From an uncultured Bacteroidales bacterium (GTDB taxonomy: Bacteria > Bacteroidota > Bacteroidia > Bacteroidales > UBA932): a DNA stretch of 64,000 bases. The stretch spans positions 1-64,000 of the forward strand of contig CASFPH010000003.1 in assembly GCA_949296645.1 (NCBI GenBank), given 5' to 3'. This document shows, piece after piece, positions 36,439 to 46,057 of this stretch; the first letter of the stretch is position 1; every line of letters begins with the position of its first letter. Under the pieces are notes generated by a model. The model did no database searches, was not told the origin of the DNA, and saw nothing but the letters and a program-made list of their open reading frames with translations. The position numbers and the translations under genes were made by a program.

Positions 36439-37650
36439 CTATTTTGCCCATGTATTCCATGAAGGAATCTTGGAACCGTAGCGTCTTATCTGCGGAGTGG
36501 TCATCACCTCGAAATCTTCCGATGTATTGTTCGTATCCATGAATATCACACGTCCGTCATCCTTTGTCTCCTTTATTTTCCTGCACACGCTTTCTGACAC
36601 ATATGACCCTGAGACATATATCGCACCGGCATCAAGGACTGCCGGCACCCTCTTCAGTTTCATTTTCGTTTCGTCATTGACTAATTCGACAGCATCGATT
36701 ATATCATCGATAGGAATATTCTTGGCTTTCTGCTTAGTACCGACAGGGGTTACATAAGTATTCGGGTCTATCTTTTCAGACGGGAAGAACATCGCATACG
36801 CGCCTCCGAACACGGTTACAAGCCATTGAGCAGTCAGGGAAGGTGCAAAGGCGACCTTCATATTGATAGCCGGATTATCTTTTATAAGCGATGTCGTATT
36901 TATCAATGTCTCGAATTCTGCGGAAATCAGATTTACAGGAGATGTAGGGTTTAGATGTTCCTGCTGGTGGTTGTCCGCCATCTGCGCGATTATTATTGAT
37001 TCTCCAGGAGCCACGGGATAATCGTCACCGTCTCCGGGGACCTGCCATATGGTCTGGAAATAGACGTATGAATCAGCGTTCTCAACGTCCCATACAGGTA
37101 ATGAAGCCGTAGCTGTCATAGGAAGCATGTTGCCGAAACAGAGTCCGTCCACATATACCACAGATTCGCTGTTGTTATATATTTCATAGAACTGATCCCT
37201 GAAATACGAGCCGCCGCTCGGTGTCCTTGAACCGCAATAGAAAATCTCCTTTATAACCAGGTTACCGGATCTTGATGCAGCAATATCTACGGTAATGTTC
37301 TTCCCGTTTTCCACAATTCCCGTATTTACCACATTACCGTTGAAATTGTAGGTAAAATCCTGTGTTACGGATTCACCGGAAACCGATACGGTATATATTC
37401 CCGGTACTATATCGGATACGGAAAATTCAGTCTGGTCAGCCGATACTTTCTTTTCCACCTGAAACTTATCATTATAATTGATCAGTTTCACTGTATATTC
37501 TTCTGGTGCAGGTACCCCATCCTTTACAACAACATTCAATTTCAAATTGACGGAAAGAGGTTCTACCTTGCCGATACTCTTCACATCGCTGAATTGCTGA
37601 CAAGAAGCAAGCAATACCAGTGACAATATGCTATAATAATATTTTTTCAT
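36439..37650 (-). CDS. DUF4876 family lipoprotein
   Basis: 403 residues from the ATG of MKKYYYSILS. The signal peptide ends in LLASC, so it is a lipoprotein. An N-terminal Ig-like or carboxypeptidase-regulatory-like domain (about 30-130) is followed by a region beginning LVIKEIFYCGSR and continuing YEIYNNSESVVYVDGL, which resembles a lamin-tail-like beta domain. The C-terminus includes RRYGSKIPSWNTWAK. DUF4876 proteins of Bacteroidetes usually sit beside a TonB-dependent receptor, as here (27 bases downstream of it), and may be its surface partner. Role otherwise unknown. Confidence 0.8.
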   Translation of the reverse strand: MKKYYYSILSLVLLASCQQFSDVKSIGKVEPLSVNLKLNVVVKDGVPAPEEYTVKLINYNDKFQVEKKVSADQTEFSVSDIVPGIYTVSVSGESVTQDFTYNFNGNVVNTGIVENGKNITVDIAASRSGNLVIKEIFYCGSRTPSGGSYFRDQFYEIYNNSESVVYVDGLCFGNMLPMTATASLPVWDVENADSYVYFQTIWQVPGDGDDYPVAPGESIIIAQMADNHQQEHLNPTSPVNLISAEFETLINTTSLIKDNPAINMKVAFAPSLTAQWLVTVFGGAYAMFFPSEKIDPNTYVTPVGTKQKAKNIPIDDIIDAVELVNDETKMKLKRVPAVLDAGAIYVSGSYVSESVCRKIKETKDDGRVIFMDTNNTSEDFEVMTTPQIRRYGSKIPSWNTWAK

Positions 37651-37677
37651 AAGATAATATTTTTGATTGACGGACAT

Positions 37678-40509
37678 CTACTTGATATTCACTTTCAGAT
37701 CAAATCCGAAATAGATTGGAATTCCTAGTTCAGTAAATGAACCGGGATTTTTCTTGCTTTCATATAGAGGTCTGCTTGAGAAAATGTTGTTTACATAAAA
37801 CGAGGCGGTAACTACATCGCTGATTTCCTTAGTCAGCTGCAGATTGAACAATACGGTAGGGAAATATGATTCCGCAATAAACCTGTTGTCATTCAGGGCC
37901 GGGAAAAGATATGCGAATTCAGGATCATCTTTCATTGCAGGATCAAAATCATAAACCTTTCCATCCTTATATGAAATATATTTAATGAACATGTCATCCA
38001 TTCCATATTCTGTCCAAGTCTTGTCCATCCAGTTCACCTGCGTGGTAAGAGTCACTACAAAACCTATCTTAGGAATATTGTGGGTGATTCTGAGGGTGGA
38101 AATCAATCTTTCTCTCCAGTATTGTGTCACTCCAGGTTCATATACACCGATATTTCTCTCCAGTTCATTACCGTTTTTAGCAGTACTGTATGAATAGTTG
38201 CCCGATTTTCCCATTCCTTTCATCCATGCACCGCTAAGATTTACGGAAGTCCTTATTGCATCGAATCTTCCGAGATCAAGTTCATACTCGATTCCCCTGT
38301 CTCTCGAATACGAAGTATTCATAGGAGTATAATAGGAGACGAATATGTTATGCGTTCTGTCAAGAGTCAATGATGGAATACCTGCCTCAGGATATGAATC
38401 AGCCCTGTATACATTGTATTTTATAAGTTTGAAGCAGTCCAGACTACGTCCCAGTTCGTAACCGTTTTCCATCAGTTCGTCATATGCCGTTACGGACAAT
38501 CTGTATCTGTGGACCTTTAAATCCAAACCTAATTCTATCTTTCTGTTAGTGGCTATTTCCAGATCCGGATTCTCCGTACTGAATACGCGTGTAGTACCCA
38601 CAAGCAGTTGCTGTGAAACAGGAATACTCTCATCACCGAGCGTATTGAAATTAACGAAATCGAAATATGCATTGTCCGGATACAGATACATTGCCGTCGG
38701 AGCCTTTGCTGTTATACCGTACCCCCCTCTGAGAGTCAATATTTCGGGAACAACATCCATTGAGGCATTTATCCTCGGAGCAAGAACGCTCTTCGAATTT
38801 ACATTGTCATACCTCAGACCGGCAGTAAGGTTGAACAGGAAACCCTTGCCGAAATCATGCTGATAAGAATCTTCGATAAAAGCGCCGAACTGATGCAGGA
38901 ACGGAATATCGGAATATGTCATCGGCCTGTATGCCGAATTCGAACCCGACGCAGGCCTGTACGGAGGAGTCGCAGGATCGTAAACCTGCCCTTTACCGTT
39001 GTTTCCGTCCATCTTGTAATCCGCACCGACAATTATTCTGTTCGTGATGTTGCCCCATCTCTTGCTGAAATTGGCAACCACTTTAGCATAAGCATTAAGT
39101 TCCTTTCCGTAAATATCGTACCTGCTGAAATACTCATTCGGCAAATATGTGGCATAATTAGTCATGTCTGCAGCTGAAATATTCGTGATTTCATTGCCAT
39201 CCGTATCATATACCTTCTGGCCGGAGATATTGGAGAGTATCGCTCCGTCTGTCGTAGACATGAAATAAGGCGCGAATGCATTCTCGAGAAGCTCTTCCTG
39301 GAAAGAATGTTTGTCGGTATAACTGAACGATGCGTTGTAACGTATGGATTTGAACCAGCCCCAGTTTATAGTGGCAATACCGTTCGTGGTAAATCTGAAA
39401 CCTATATTTTCGGCACCTGTACTGTACCTGGATCTCAAATCATCAGGATTCATTTTTCTCGTATCGTTTCCATATGTGAAATCCAGAGATGTATTCGTAT
39501 TCAGATTACCAAGAAAATTCTTCGAATACAAAGCCTTGAAATTCAGCCTTTGATAATAAGCATAAGCCTCTGTCAATTTTGTAGTGTTATATGCATAGTC
39601 TCCGCTGAGATTGAGATTTCCTGCTTTCTCTCCCAGAGAGAAACCTTTTGAAATAGATGCCTGATATGTTTTTGGATTGATTTTCACCCTTATGCTCAAA
39701 GGCTGTCTTCCGGCCTTTGAATTTATTATCACGGCACCTGAAGTCAAATCACCATATTCGACTGAAGGTATTCCCCTTATAATCTCCACAGATTCTATAT
39801 TATCCGTAGCTATCGATCTTATGTCGACACCTGAAGATGCGGAAGCGCCACCTCCTACCGCTTCTACAGAACCGGAAATGACAGGCGCAAGGGTCTGGAA
39901 ATTGGCATTGTTCGAAACAGGTGCGCCATCAACAATCACAGATGTACCGAGACTGTTCATTTCCGTAGATCCGCCTGCCCCCAAAGTTCTGAGAGTTATC
40001 ACATTGGCTGTACTTAGATCCGAATTGGAAAAGGCAACTCCCGGCAACAGAGACATCAGGTCACTCAATGAACTTGTCTGCAAATGGTCCATCGCCTGCC
40101 TGGAAATATTGGAAGAAGTAGAACTGCCGGCCTTGTTAGGCGAAGCCGTTACCACGACATCATCCAGTCTGAAGTCCGCACTATGCATAACAAACTCCAT
40201 TCTGTATACCTTGCCAGCAACAGAAACACTGACTAGTGTATCAATTGTCGTCATTCCGATAAACTGCAGAGTTATTGTACTCTTGCCAAGATCGACATTA
40301 TCGAATCTGAATTTACCGTGTGCATCGGTCGTAGTATAATCTCCGGATGGAGACAGCTTGACTACAGCAAACTCAATAGGTCTGCCGTCCAGTTTCTCTT
40401 CATAGACTACTCCTTCTATAGTGGCTCTCGCTCCCCCGGAAGAAGTATTCTGAGCAAAAGATGCAAAGTATGCAACCAGCATAAGCATCAGAGAAATAAT
40501 CTTTTTCAT
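37678..40509 (-). CDS. TonB-dependent receptor with carboxypeptidase-regulatory-like N-terminus
   Basis: 943 residues. Signal peptide (to about SFAQ, 20), a carboxypeptidase-regulatory-like domain (about 28-110: IEGVVYEEKLDGRPIEFA, TDAHGKFRFDNV), a plug domain (about 115-260, including SVEIIRGIPSVEYGDLTSGA) and a 22-strand-type barrel ending in FGFDLKVNIK. It imports a ligand across the outer membrane with energy from TonB. It is not a SusC of the large family, and no SusD-like gene is present; the partner seems to be DUF4876. It sits 11 bases after C25 paralog 3. Imported substrate probably a peptide or a protein product, by context only. Confidence 0.9.
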   Translation of the reverse strand: MKKIISLMLMLVAYFASFAQNTSSGGARATIEGVVYEEKLDGRPIEFAVVKLSPSGDYTTTDAHGKFRFDNVDLGKSTITLQFIGMTTIDTLVSVSVAGKVYRMEFVMHSADFRLDDVVVTASPNKAGSSTSSNISRQAMDHLQTSSLSDLMSLLPGVAFSNSDLSTANVITLRTLGAGGSTEMNSLGTSVIVDGAPVSNNANFQTLAPVISGSVEAVGGGASASSGVDIRSIATDNIESVEIIRGIPSVEYGDLTSGAVIINSKAGRQPLSIRVKINPKTYQASISKGFSLGEKAGNLNLSGDYAYNTTKLTEAYAYYQRLNFKALYSKNFLGNLNTNTSLDFTYGNDTRKMNPDDLRSRYSTGAENIGFRFTTNGIATINWGWFKSIRYNASFSYTDKHSFQEELLENAFAPYFMSTTDGAILSNISGQKVYDTDGNEITNISAADMTNYATYLPNEYFSRYDIYGKELNAYAKVVANFSKRWGNITNRIIVGADYKMDGNNGKGQVYDPATPPYRPASGSNSAYRPMTYSDIPFLHQFGAFIEDSYQHDFGKGFLFNLTAGLRYDNVNSKSVLAPRINASMDVVPEILTLRGGYGITAKAPTAMYLYPDNAYFDFVNFNTLGDESIPVSQQLLVGTTRVFSTENPDLEIATNRKIELGLDLKVHRYRLSVTAYDELMENGYELGRSLDCFKLIKYNVYRADSYPEAGIPSLTLDRTHNIFVSYYTPMNTSYSRDRGIEYELDLGRFDAIRTSVNLSGAWMKGMGKSGNYSYSTAKNGNELERNIGVYEPGVTQYWRERLISTLRITHNIPKIGFVVTLTTQVNWMDKTWTEYGMDDMFIKYISYKDGKVYDFDPAMKDDPEFAYLFPALNDNRFIAESYFPTVLFNLQLTKEISDVVTASFYVNNIFSSRPLYESKKNPGSFTELGIPIYFGFDLKVNIK

Positions 40510-40520
40510 ATGCAGAATAA

Positions 40521-42659
40521 TTAATAGGTTGTAAGTCTGTTCTTTGATTTCAATATTTCATTTTTCACAGCTGTATCTTTCTCTCTGGGAGAGATGGAAT
40601 CAAGAAAATCCAGTATCTCCTCTCTGCGGCAGGAATGCGTATACCAGCCAAGAGTTTCCACGGCAATAAGTCTCAAATCCTTGTCATCCGAACCGTTTAT
40701 CAGTTCAAACAGATAGTCCAATGCACTCACAGACGTATTGTTTCTTTCGGCCTTTATTGTAAATTTCTTTTCTTTCTTCGTTACATTGTTTTCTGCAAGG
40801 CCTTTGAATTTGTTCAGATTATATTCGTAATTCTTTTCTATTCTTGATAAAAGTCTTTGGTAATCATTATCGAGAGGCCATGTTTTATTGTACTTTCTGT
40901 TATTTTCAAAAGCAGATTTCATTATTTCCGGATCGAACTGTGCAAGCGCAGACTGCAGCTGGAACTGGACACGGCTTCCGGTGGTCGGATCGCTATAGAT
41001 TCTTGCCACGGCATCTGCCAGTTCGGGTGCACCGTTTTCAGCTGCAGTAATCGCAGCCATTCTCTGAGTCAACTCATAATCATCTCCAAGTGCAAGTATT
41101 ATGGACTCCGGAAGATTATCTGCAGCAAGCCTTTTGATTGTCATGAATGCCTCAAGCCTTACAATCCGGGACTTGTCTGTCTTCTGTATCTCCAATAACT
41201 TTTCAGTGGATATCGCCCCGGCACGCCATAACATTTTGATCGAAAGAGCTCTTATCTCATCAACCTCATTTCCGAGCATCTTTTTCCAGAAAGCAACGTC
41301 ATCTCTCTTATTGAAGATATCAGATGAAATATCAGCATTATTCTCGGGCGCAAACGAAAATGTAGGGTCACCTATGACATGCGATTCCAAAGTATACTGC
41401 AGTTTGGTCCAGTTGCCGATGGATACGCCATAATTCAGAATGCCTGCCAGTTCCGTAGTCCATGTATCCTGAAGGGTATTTACACTGTTTGCCTTTACGG
41501 CAACAGTAGAACCGGGATTGAATATATGATATGCTGCAATATAGTCATCAGTATGGAAGGAACCGTTAAAACATGCATCCAGAATCACGATTTTGGAACC
41601 GGACACATAACCCTCCATATCTTTTATCGTCATGTCCATCGAAGCAGCGTGTATGCTGTCCTCTTTGGCTTTTACAGGATCAAATGCATCCGATATCCAA
41701 TGTTTTGGCACATCATAATTTTCCGAATAGTACCTGACTGCAGCATTGAAGTCCCTGGCATCCCTTGCCTTTGATCTGAAGAAATTTCTTGAAAGTTCAA
41801 GCCATCTCTTGGGATCGGAGGTTATCGGGGTTCCGTTCAGATATTGTGTATCCTCGGAGCCGTGATGATGCAGTATGGCAATATCCATCGAAGGGTCGGA
41901 GAGTGCTGAAAACAAACGATATCTTACATAATCGTCAAAAGTATAGTCTATATACTCAAGTCTTGCGCCAACCCTGTCTTCAAGAAACGGAAAATGTTCT
42001 CTTAACGCTGTAGATTCGTCTATTCTGGCAGTCATGGATTCCGAGTTATATCCATGTCCGGCAAAATGAAATACATAGTTCATCGTTTTCCTGTTCTTTT
42101 TCCATTCTACGGTCTTGTCCAGATAATCGGACAAGGACTGGTCCCCGCACGGTTTTATCCTTCCGCTATATATGTCAGACTCTATATATTGCGGAGAATC
42201 CGCTCTCAGGGAATAGTAATAATACAACGGAATATCGCCGTCCTGCTTGAGAAAATCGAATTTCAGATCAAAATCGTCATAATATCTGTCGGAAGGTACG
42301 GAAGACTCTTTCCAGTCTCTGTTCTGATCCATCTTGAACGCAGTTGTCAGGTGCTGTGCATCCCTTATCATGGGTACGGGAATGTTTCCTATAAATACTG
42401 CACCCTCAAGATTTGCATTTTCATAATAGAACCTCAATGTATCCCTTATCGTTTCGGGTGTCATGCCGTCCGCTATGATCAGTAACCCGTTCCTCCCGTC
42501 GAGTTTCATCGACGCCACATAATTGTCGACACTTGCAGTTGATTTTCCGTAAGACTCAGAATCTATTACTACAGCCACTGAAGGCTTTCCATTATTCACA
42601 CATGAGAATGTCAGCATCAAAAATGCCGCAAAAAGTGACACTAATACAGTTTTTTTCAT
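40521..42659 (-). CDS. C25 (gingipain-like) peptidase paralog 3, lipoprotein
   Basis: 712 residues from the ATG of MKKTVLVSLF; the frame extends upstream but has no second signal. The lipobox TFSC (Cys20) makes this paralog a lipoprotein, unlike the other two. Core motifs: FAGHGYNSE (His202), ILHHHGSEDTQY (His266), ILDACFNGSF (Cys362) and IGDPTFSF. All three hallmark positions are kept, so it is the most canonical paralog. The C-terminus has HEAT-like repeats (ETLGWYTHSCRREEIL). It lies between the S9 peptidase (82-base gap) and the TonB-dependent receptor (11-base gap). Confidence 0.77.
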   Translation of the reverse strand: MKKTVLVSLFAAFLMLTFSCVNNGKPSVAVVIDSESYGKSTASVDNYVASMKLDGRNGLLIIADGMTPETIRDTLRFYYENANLEGAVFIGNIPVPMIRDAQHLTTAFKMDQNRDWKESSVPSDRYYDDFDLKFDFLKQDGDIPLYYYYSLRADSPQYIESDIYSGRIKPCGDQSLSDYLDKTVEWKKNRKTMNYVFHFAGHGYNSESMTARIDESTALREHFPFLEDRVGARLEYIDYTFDDYVRYRLFSALSDPSMDIAILHHHGSEDTQYLNGTPITSDPKRWLELSRNFFRSKARDARDFNAAVRYYSENYDVPKHWISDAFDPVKAKEDSIHAASMDMTIKDMEGYVSGSKIVILDACFNGSFHTDDYIAAYHIFNPGSTVAVKANSVNTLQDTWTTELAGILNYGVSIGNWTKLQYTLESHVIGDPTFSFAPENNADISSDIFNKRDDVAFWKKMLGNEVDEIRALSIKMLWRAGAISTEKLLEIQKTDKSRIVRLEAFMTIKRLAADNLPESIILALGDDYELTQRMAAITAAENGAPELADAVARIYSDPTTGSRVQFQLQSALAQFDPEIMKSAFENNRKYNKTWPLDNDYQRLLSRIEKNYEYNLNKFKGLAENNVTKKEKKFTIKAERNNTSVSALDYLFELINGSDDKDLRLIAVETLGWYTHSCRREEILDFLDSISPREKDTAVKNEILKSKNRLTTY

Positions 42660-42674
42660 ATAATAAAATTTATA

Positions 42675-42740
42675 GGTTTGCAAACCGGACACAAAATTAG
42701 AATCCGGCATAATGATATATATACCCTGTTATAGGTATAT
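42675..42740 (-). promoter_or_regulatory. Palindrome and hairpin between the S9 and C25-3 genes
   Basis: The 82-base gap holds a perfect palindrome GGTTTGCAAACC (42675-42686) and a 7-bp hairpin ATATACC/GGTATAT (42719-42740) directly after the S9 stop. No full Bacteroidetes promoter is seen, so these may be a regulator site, a processing site or a weak internal terminator. It is the largest gap inside the operon. Confidence 0.35.
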
Positions 42741-42741
42741 T

Positions 42742-45483
42742 CTAATATTCAAGGCCCGATGATATTCCCTTCATATGAGCAGGCACCCCGTTTTTCATCC
42801 ATACAGGTATGGGAGCCCCCTTCAGGTAATGATCAAAGAACTGATACAACCTTATGGAGAAGTCCTTCTTGTTTATATCCTTTACGAGATTATGCTGTTC
42901 CTTGTTGTACTGCAGCATCCAACCCACCTTCCCGAGCCTTCTCATTGCAGTAATCAGTTCAATACCCTGATACCACGGCACAGCTCCGTCTGCATCATTG
43001 CATAAAACAAGAAGCGGAGTATTCATTCTGTCCAGATGGAACAAAGGCGAATTCTCAATATAAAGTTCCAGTCCTCCTTCATCCCAGAGGCTTTTTCCAA
43101 TTCGACTCTGGGTATGTTCATACTGGAATTGCCTTATTTGTCCGGACCCCCAGCGTACACCTCCATATGCACTGGTCATATTCGAAACAGGGGCACCGGC
43201 ACACGCAGCCTTGAAAAGATCCGTCTGCGTTACGATATATGCAGTCTGGTAACCTCCCCAACTCTGACCCTGTATACCGAGATTTTCCTTATCCACCCAC
43301 GGGAATCCGCACAGATACTCGACTCCAGAGACTATACAGTTCATGGCACTTTTCCCTGGATGTCCGGTTTCATAATGGATATCAGGCATGAATACCAGAT
43401 ATCCGTTGCTTACACAATGTGTTATATTTATTGTAGAAGCACTCAAGGCCGGATTTATATAAGTATTTTTGAGATCGGATCTCTTTTCATAAAAATATGT
43501 TATCATCGGATACTTTTCTTTCGGGTCAAAATTTTCAGGCTTGTACAGAAGGCCTTCAACATTACGTCCGTCCCATGCTTTCCAGTTTACAAGTTCACAT
43601 GTACCCCATATAAAGCCGGACTGCTGAGGATTAATATCAGTCACACGCTCATACGTCTTGAAATAATCTTTTGTTATATACAAATCCGGACTTTCAGAGA
43701 AAGAACTCCTGACAAAAGATATGATATCCGAATCCTTTGCCTTGAAAAAGTATCCGAGAGAATAGTCATCTTCCATTATCAAAGGCTTGATCCTGGCACT
43801 GTTCCCTTTTCTGAAGCTTCCTTTCCAGTAACCGTTTCCCTTGGTTTTGACATTGAATGACGTATAATATAAAGGTTCCTTTTTCGAAAGCGGTCTGACA
43901 GTAATACCCGGCGTACCTGCAGGATATTGCATCTGGTCCACTCTGAGAACCCTGAATACCAGTCCGGACTCTCTCCCCTGCGTCAGTCTGTATGGTTTTT
44001 CCATTCCCTCCGGATCAACAGCCCAGACATCGAACTCATCGTAAATCATGAATATCTCATCGTTTTCGAACCAACCGCCGTCTCCATACGGGAATGCCAT
44101 CTGCGGAGTATCATGTAATCTTTTTGAAAAGTCCGATTCTATGCCTCCCGAAATAACCGATATCCCGTTATCCTTATGATCATAGCAATACCATCTTCCG
44201 TCGGACGGATCGTACCATGTAAGATATCTTCCGCCTGGAGATGCGGAAAATGAATAGAAAAACCCGCCGTCTACAATTTTGGAAGAACTTCCGTCATGCA
44301 GGTCTACTATGTAAAGATCATTTTCAGGATTTGCATTCCATTGGGACTGAAGCAGATACTTTTCATCAGAAAGACAATACCCCCATGATGCATTGAAATT
44401 GTCAGGCACACTTACGACACTGTAACCCGGTCTTGCAAGCATTTTCATTTCAGCATCTTCTTCCTTCAATGAAATACAGGACAGATATGATTTCCTCTTG
44501 GAACGTTCTACATTCTGAAGCTGTATTGTCTGAGGAAGATCTTCTGCATAGTGCCAGATATCAAGAGACGCAATCTCGTCTGCAGTAGAATCCTTTACAG
44601 GCATCAGTCTGCCTACGCCGAAAAACAAGGTGGAATTGTCATCACTTATATGCAAAGCTCTGTTCCGGCTTATTTTCCAATCTTCTTCAAGACCTTTTAC
44701 ATTGTTGGAAACAACTTTACGCAATCCGTTCCCGTTCACATCATAGCAGAATATCTCCACATTGGCATCAGACCGGAGTTCCGGATTCGTATTTGCATAA
44801 AATACGAACATGCTTCCATCTTCAGAAAATGTCACCGACCTTATATCTGCCTTACCGGATACACTGAGAAGCGTATCGGTTAAACCGGTTGCAAGATTCC
44901 TCGAGAACAATGTAGAGTCATCAGAAAAAATATACAGAGAACCGTCCGGACTGAATGTCAGATTGGATTTATCATATAACGTATCGCATACTCCGGTAAC
45001 CATGTCCCGTATAACGGAAAACGATTTTTTCCGGTTCTTGTTCTTCGGCATTCTGAACGAAACAAACCGGTCCGATTTTTCCGGAAACTCGACAGAAGCC
45101 GCTCCGGGAATAGAAAGTAATCCGAAAGAAGAAAGATCCAGTATACATAATGTGTCCACTGAAGACTCCTTCTTTTTCCCTTTCCGCTCTTTTTCAAAAG
45201 GAGGTTTGACAACAAATGTAAAATAACGGTTCTCCGGAGAAAAAGAAGGAGAGGAAGCCCGTCCGTACTTATATACTTCATTGTTTTTTCTTGTATCGAC
45301 AAGATACAAGGTATCATTTCCTGCTGCAGCATCCGCATGACAGGAGATAAAACGGCCGTTATCCGTCATCCGGAAACCGCCGATGGTTTTCCATTGTCCG
45401 TAATCATCAATGGATATTGCACGCTTCTGACCCCACAAGGCCAGCGGCAATAAAATCGCGACCAAACATAAATATTTTTTCAT
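42742..45483 (-). CDS. S9 family prolyl oligopeptidase-type peptidase
   Basis: 913 residues from the ATG of MKKYLCLVAI. Signal peptide (to about ALWGQ) sends it to the periplasm or surface. The N-terminal about 600 residues form WD-like beta-propeller repeats; the C-terminal alpha/beta hydrolase has the nucleophile in GQSWGGYQ, the acid in CNDADGAVPW and the His in EQHNLVKD. Such enzymes split short peptides, often after Pro or dipeptides, so it would complete digestion begun by endopeptidases. It is upstream of C25 paralog 3, on the same strand. Confidence 0.9.
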   Translation of the reverse strand: MKKYLCLVAILLPLALWGQKRAISIDDYGQWKTIGGFRMTDNGRFISCHADAAAGNDTLYLVDTRKNNEVYKYGRASSPSFSPENRYFTFVVKPPFEKERKGKKKESSVDTLCILDLSSFGLLSIPGAASVEFPEKSDRFVSFRMPKNKNRKKSFSVIRDMVTGVCDTLYDKSNLTFSPDGSLYIFSDDSTLFSRNLATGLTDTLLSVSGKADIRSVTFSEDGSMFVFYANTNPELRSDANVEIFCYDVNGNGLRKVVSNNVKGLEEDWKISRNRALHISDDNSTLFFGVGRLMPVKDSTADEIASLDIWHYAEDLPQTIQLQNVERSKRKSYLSCISLKEEDAEMKMLARPGYSVVSVPDNFNASWGYCLSDEKYLLQSQWNANPENDLYIVDLHDGSSSKIVDGGFFYSFSASPGGRYLTWYDPSDGRWYCYDHKDNGISVISGGIESDFSKRLHDTPQMAFPYGDGGWFENDEIFMIYDEFDVWAVDPEGMEKPYRLTQGRESGLVFRVLRVDQMQYPAGTPGITVRPLSKKEPLYYTSFNVKTKGNGYWKGSFRKGNSARIKPLIMEDDYSLGYFFKAKDSDIISFVRSSFSESPDLYITKDYFKTYERVTDINPQQSGFIWGTCELVNWKAWDGRNVEGLLYKPENFDPKEKYPMITYFYEKRSDLKNTYINPALSASTINITHCVSNGYLVFMPDIHYETGHPGKSAMNCIVSGVEYLCGFPWVDKENLGIQGQSWGGYQTAYIVTQTDLFKAACAGAPVSNMTSAYGGVRWGSGQIRQFQYEHTQSRIGKSLWDEGGLELYIENSPLFHLDRMNTPLLVLCNDADGAVPWYQGIELITAMRRLGKVGWMLQYNKEQHNLVKDINKKDFSIRLYQFFDHYLKGAPIPVWMKNGVPAHMKGISSGLEY

Positions 45484-45588
45484 AACAGTAATTTCAGTTA
45501 AGCTGTAGTGTAGGTAAATAAACACACAATACGCCATCACGACATATATATATATCTATATTGCCGACAAAAAACTGACTGTTATGAA

Positions 45589-46038
45589 TCAAATTCTAAG
45601 ACAAATATTATAATCTACATACGATACGAAGCGATCTGCCGCACTGGTCCGATGCCGGTATTTTCCGACAAGGAAAACCATTCTGTCACGGAAAATATCC
45701 TTCTCAGTAAAAAGATAACAACTGTTCAACAGATCATAGACGAACTGGAATACATCAACATGATCCACTATGTCCTGTGCCCCGTGCTCGTCATCCATAA
45801 CGAACGATTTCGTAAAACAGCATTTCATCTGTCTGAAGGTAGGCACCTTGCATTCCTTGTACTCCTTGGATCTTTTCTCACAATTATGAATATGATACGG
45901 GAGATATGCTTCCTCTACGGAAGTCATGACGTGATACATTCTGTTACAGCAACAATGATGCATGGTTAGCCCCATACATCCGATCATATACTGACACATG
46001 ATCATAAAAAGCAATATTGCTGAAACAATTTTTTTCAT
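45589..46038 (-). CDS. Cys-rich exported protein, HYC_CC_PP-like
   Basis: 149 residues from the ATG of MKKIVSAIL. Signal peptide (about 1-20), then MHHCCCNRMYH, a CEKRSKEYKECK segment and KCCFTKSF. The cluster HHCCC followed by CC matches the pattern of the HYC_CC_PP family of Bacteroidetes, whose role is unknown but which often precedes TonB-dependent receptor genes. Metal or redox binding is plausible from the Cys and His content. It is 105 bases upstream of the S9 gene on the same strand and has its own promoter, so it may head the operon. Confidence 0.6.
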   Translation of the reverse strand: MKKIVSAILLFMIMCQYMIGCMGLTMHHCCCNRMYHVMTSVEEAYLPYHIHNCEKRSKEYKECKVPTFRQMKCCFTKSFVMDDEHGAQDIVDHVDVFQFVYDLLNSCYLFTEKDIFRDRMVFLVGKYRHRTSAADRFVSYVDYNICLRI

Positions 46039-46057
46039 AGCCAATTTCGTCCCCAAG

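Noticed and set aside
37678..40509. SusC/SusD polysaccharide utilisation locus
   Set aside because: The receptor has no SusD partner and there are no glycoside hydrolases; neighbours are peptidases and DUF4876/DUF6850.
45542..45562. TA-rich microsatellite upstream of the S9 gene as a promoter switch
   Set aside because: Only a short ATATATATATAT tract is seen and no promoter boxes are placed around it, so phase variation is not supported.
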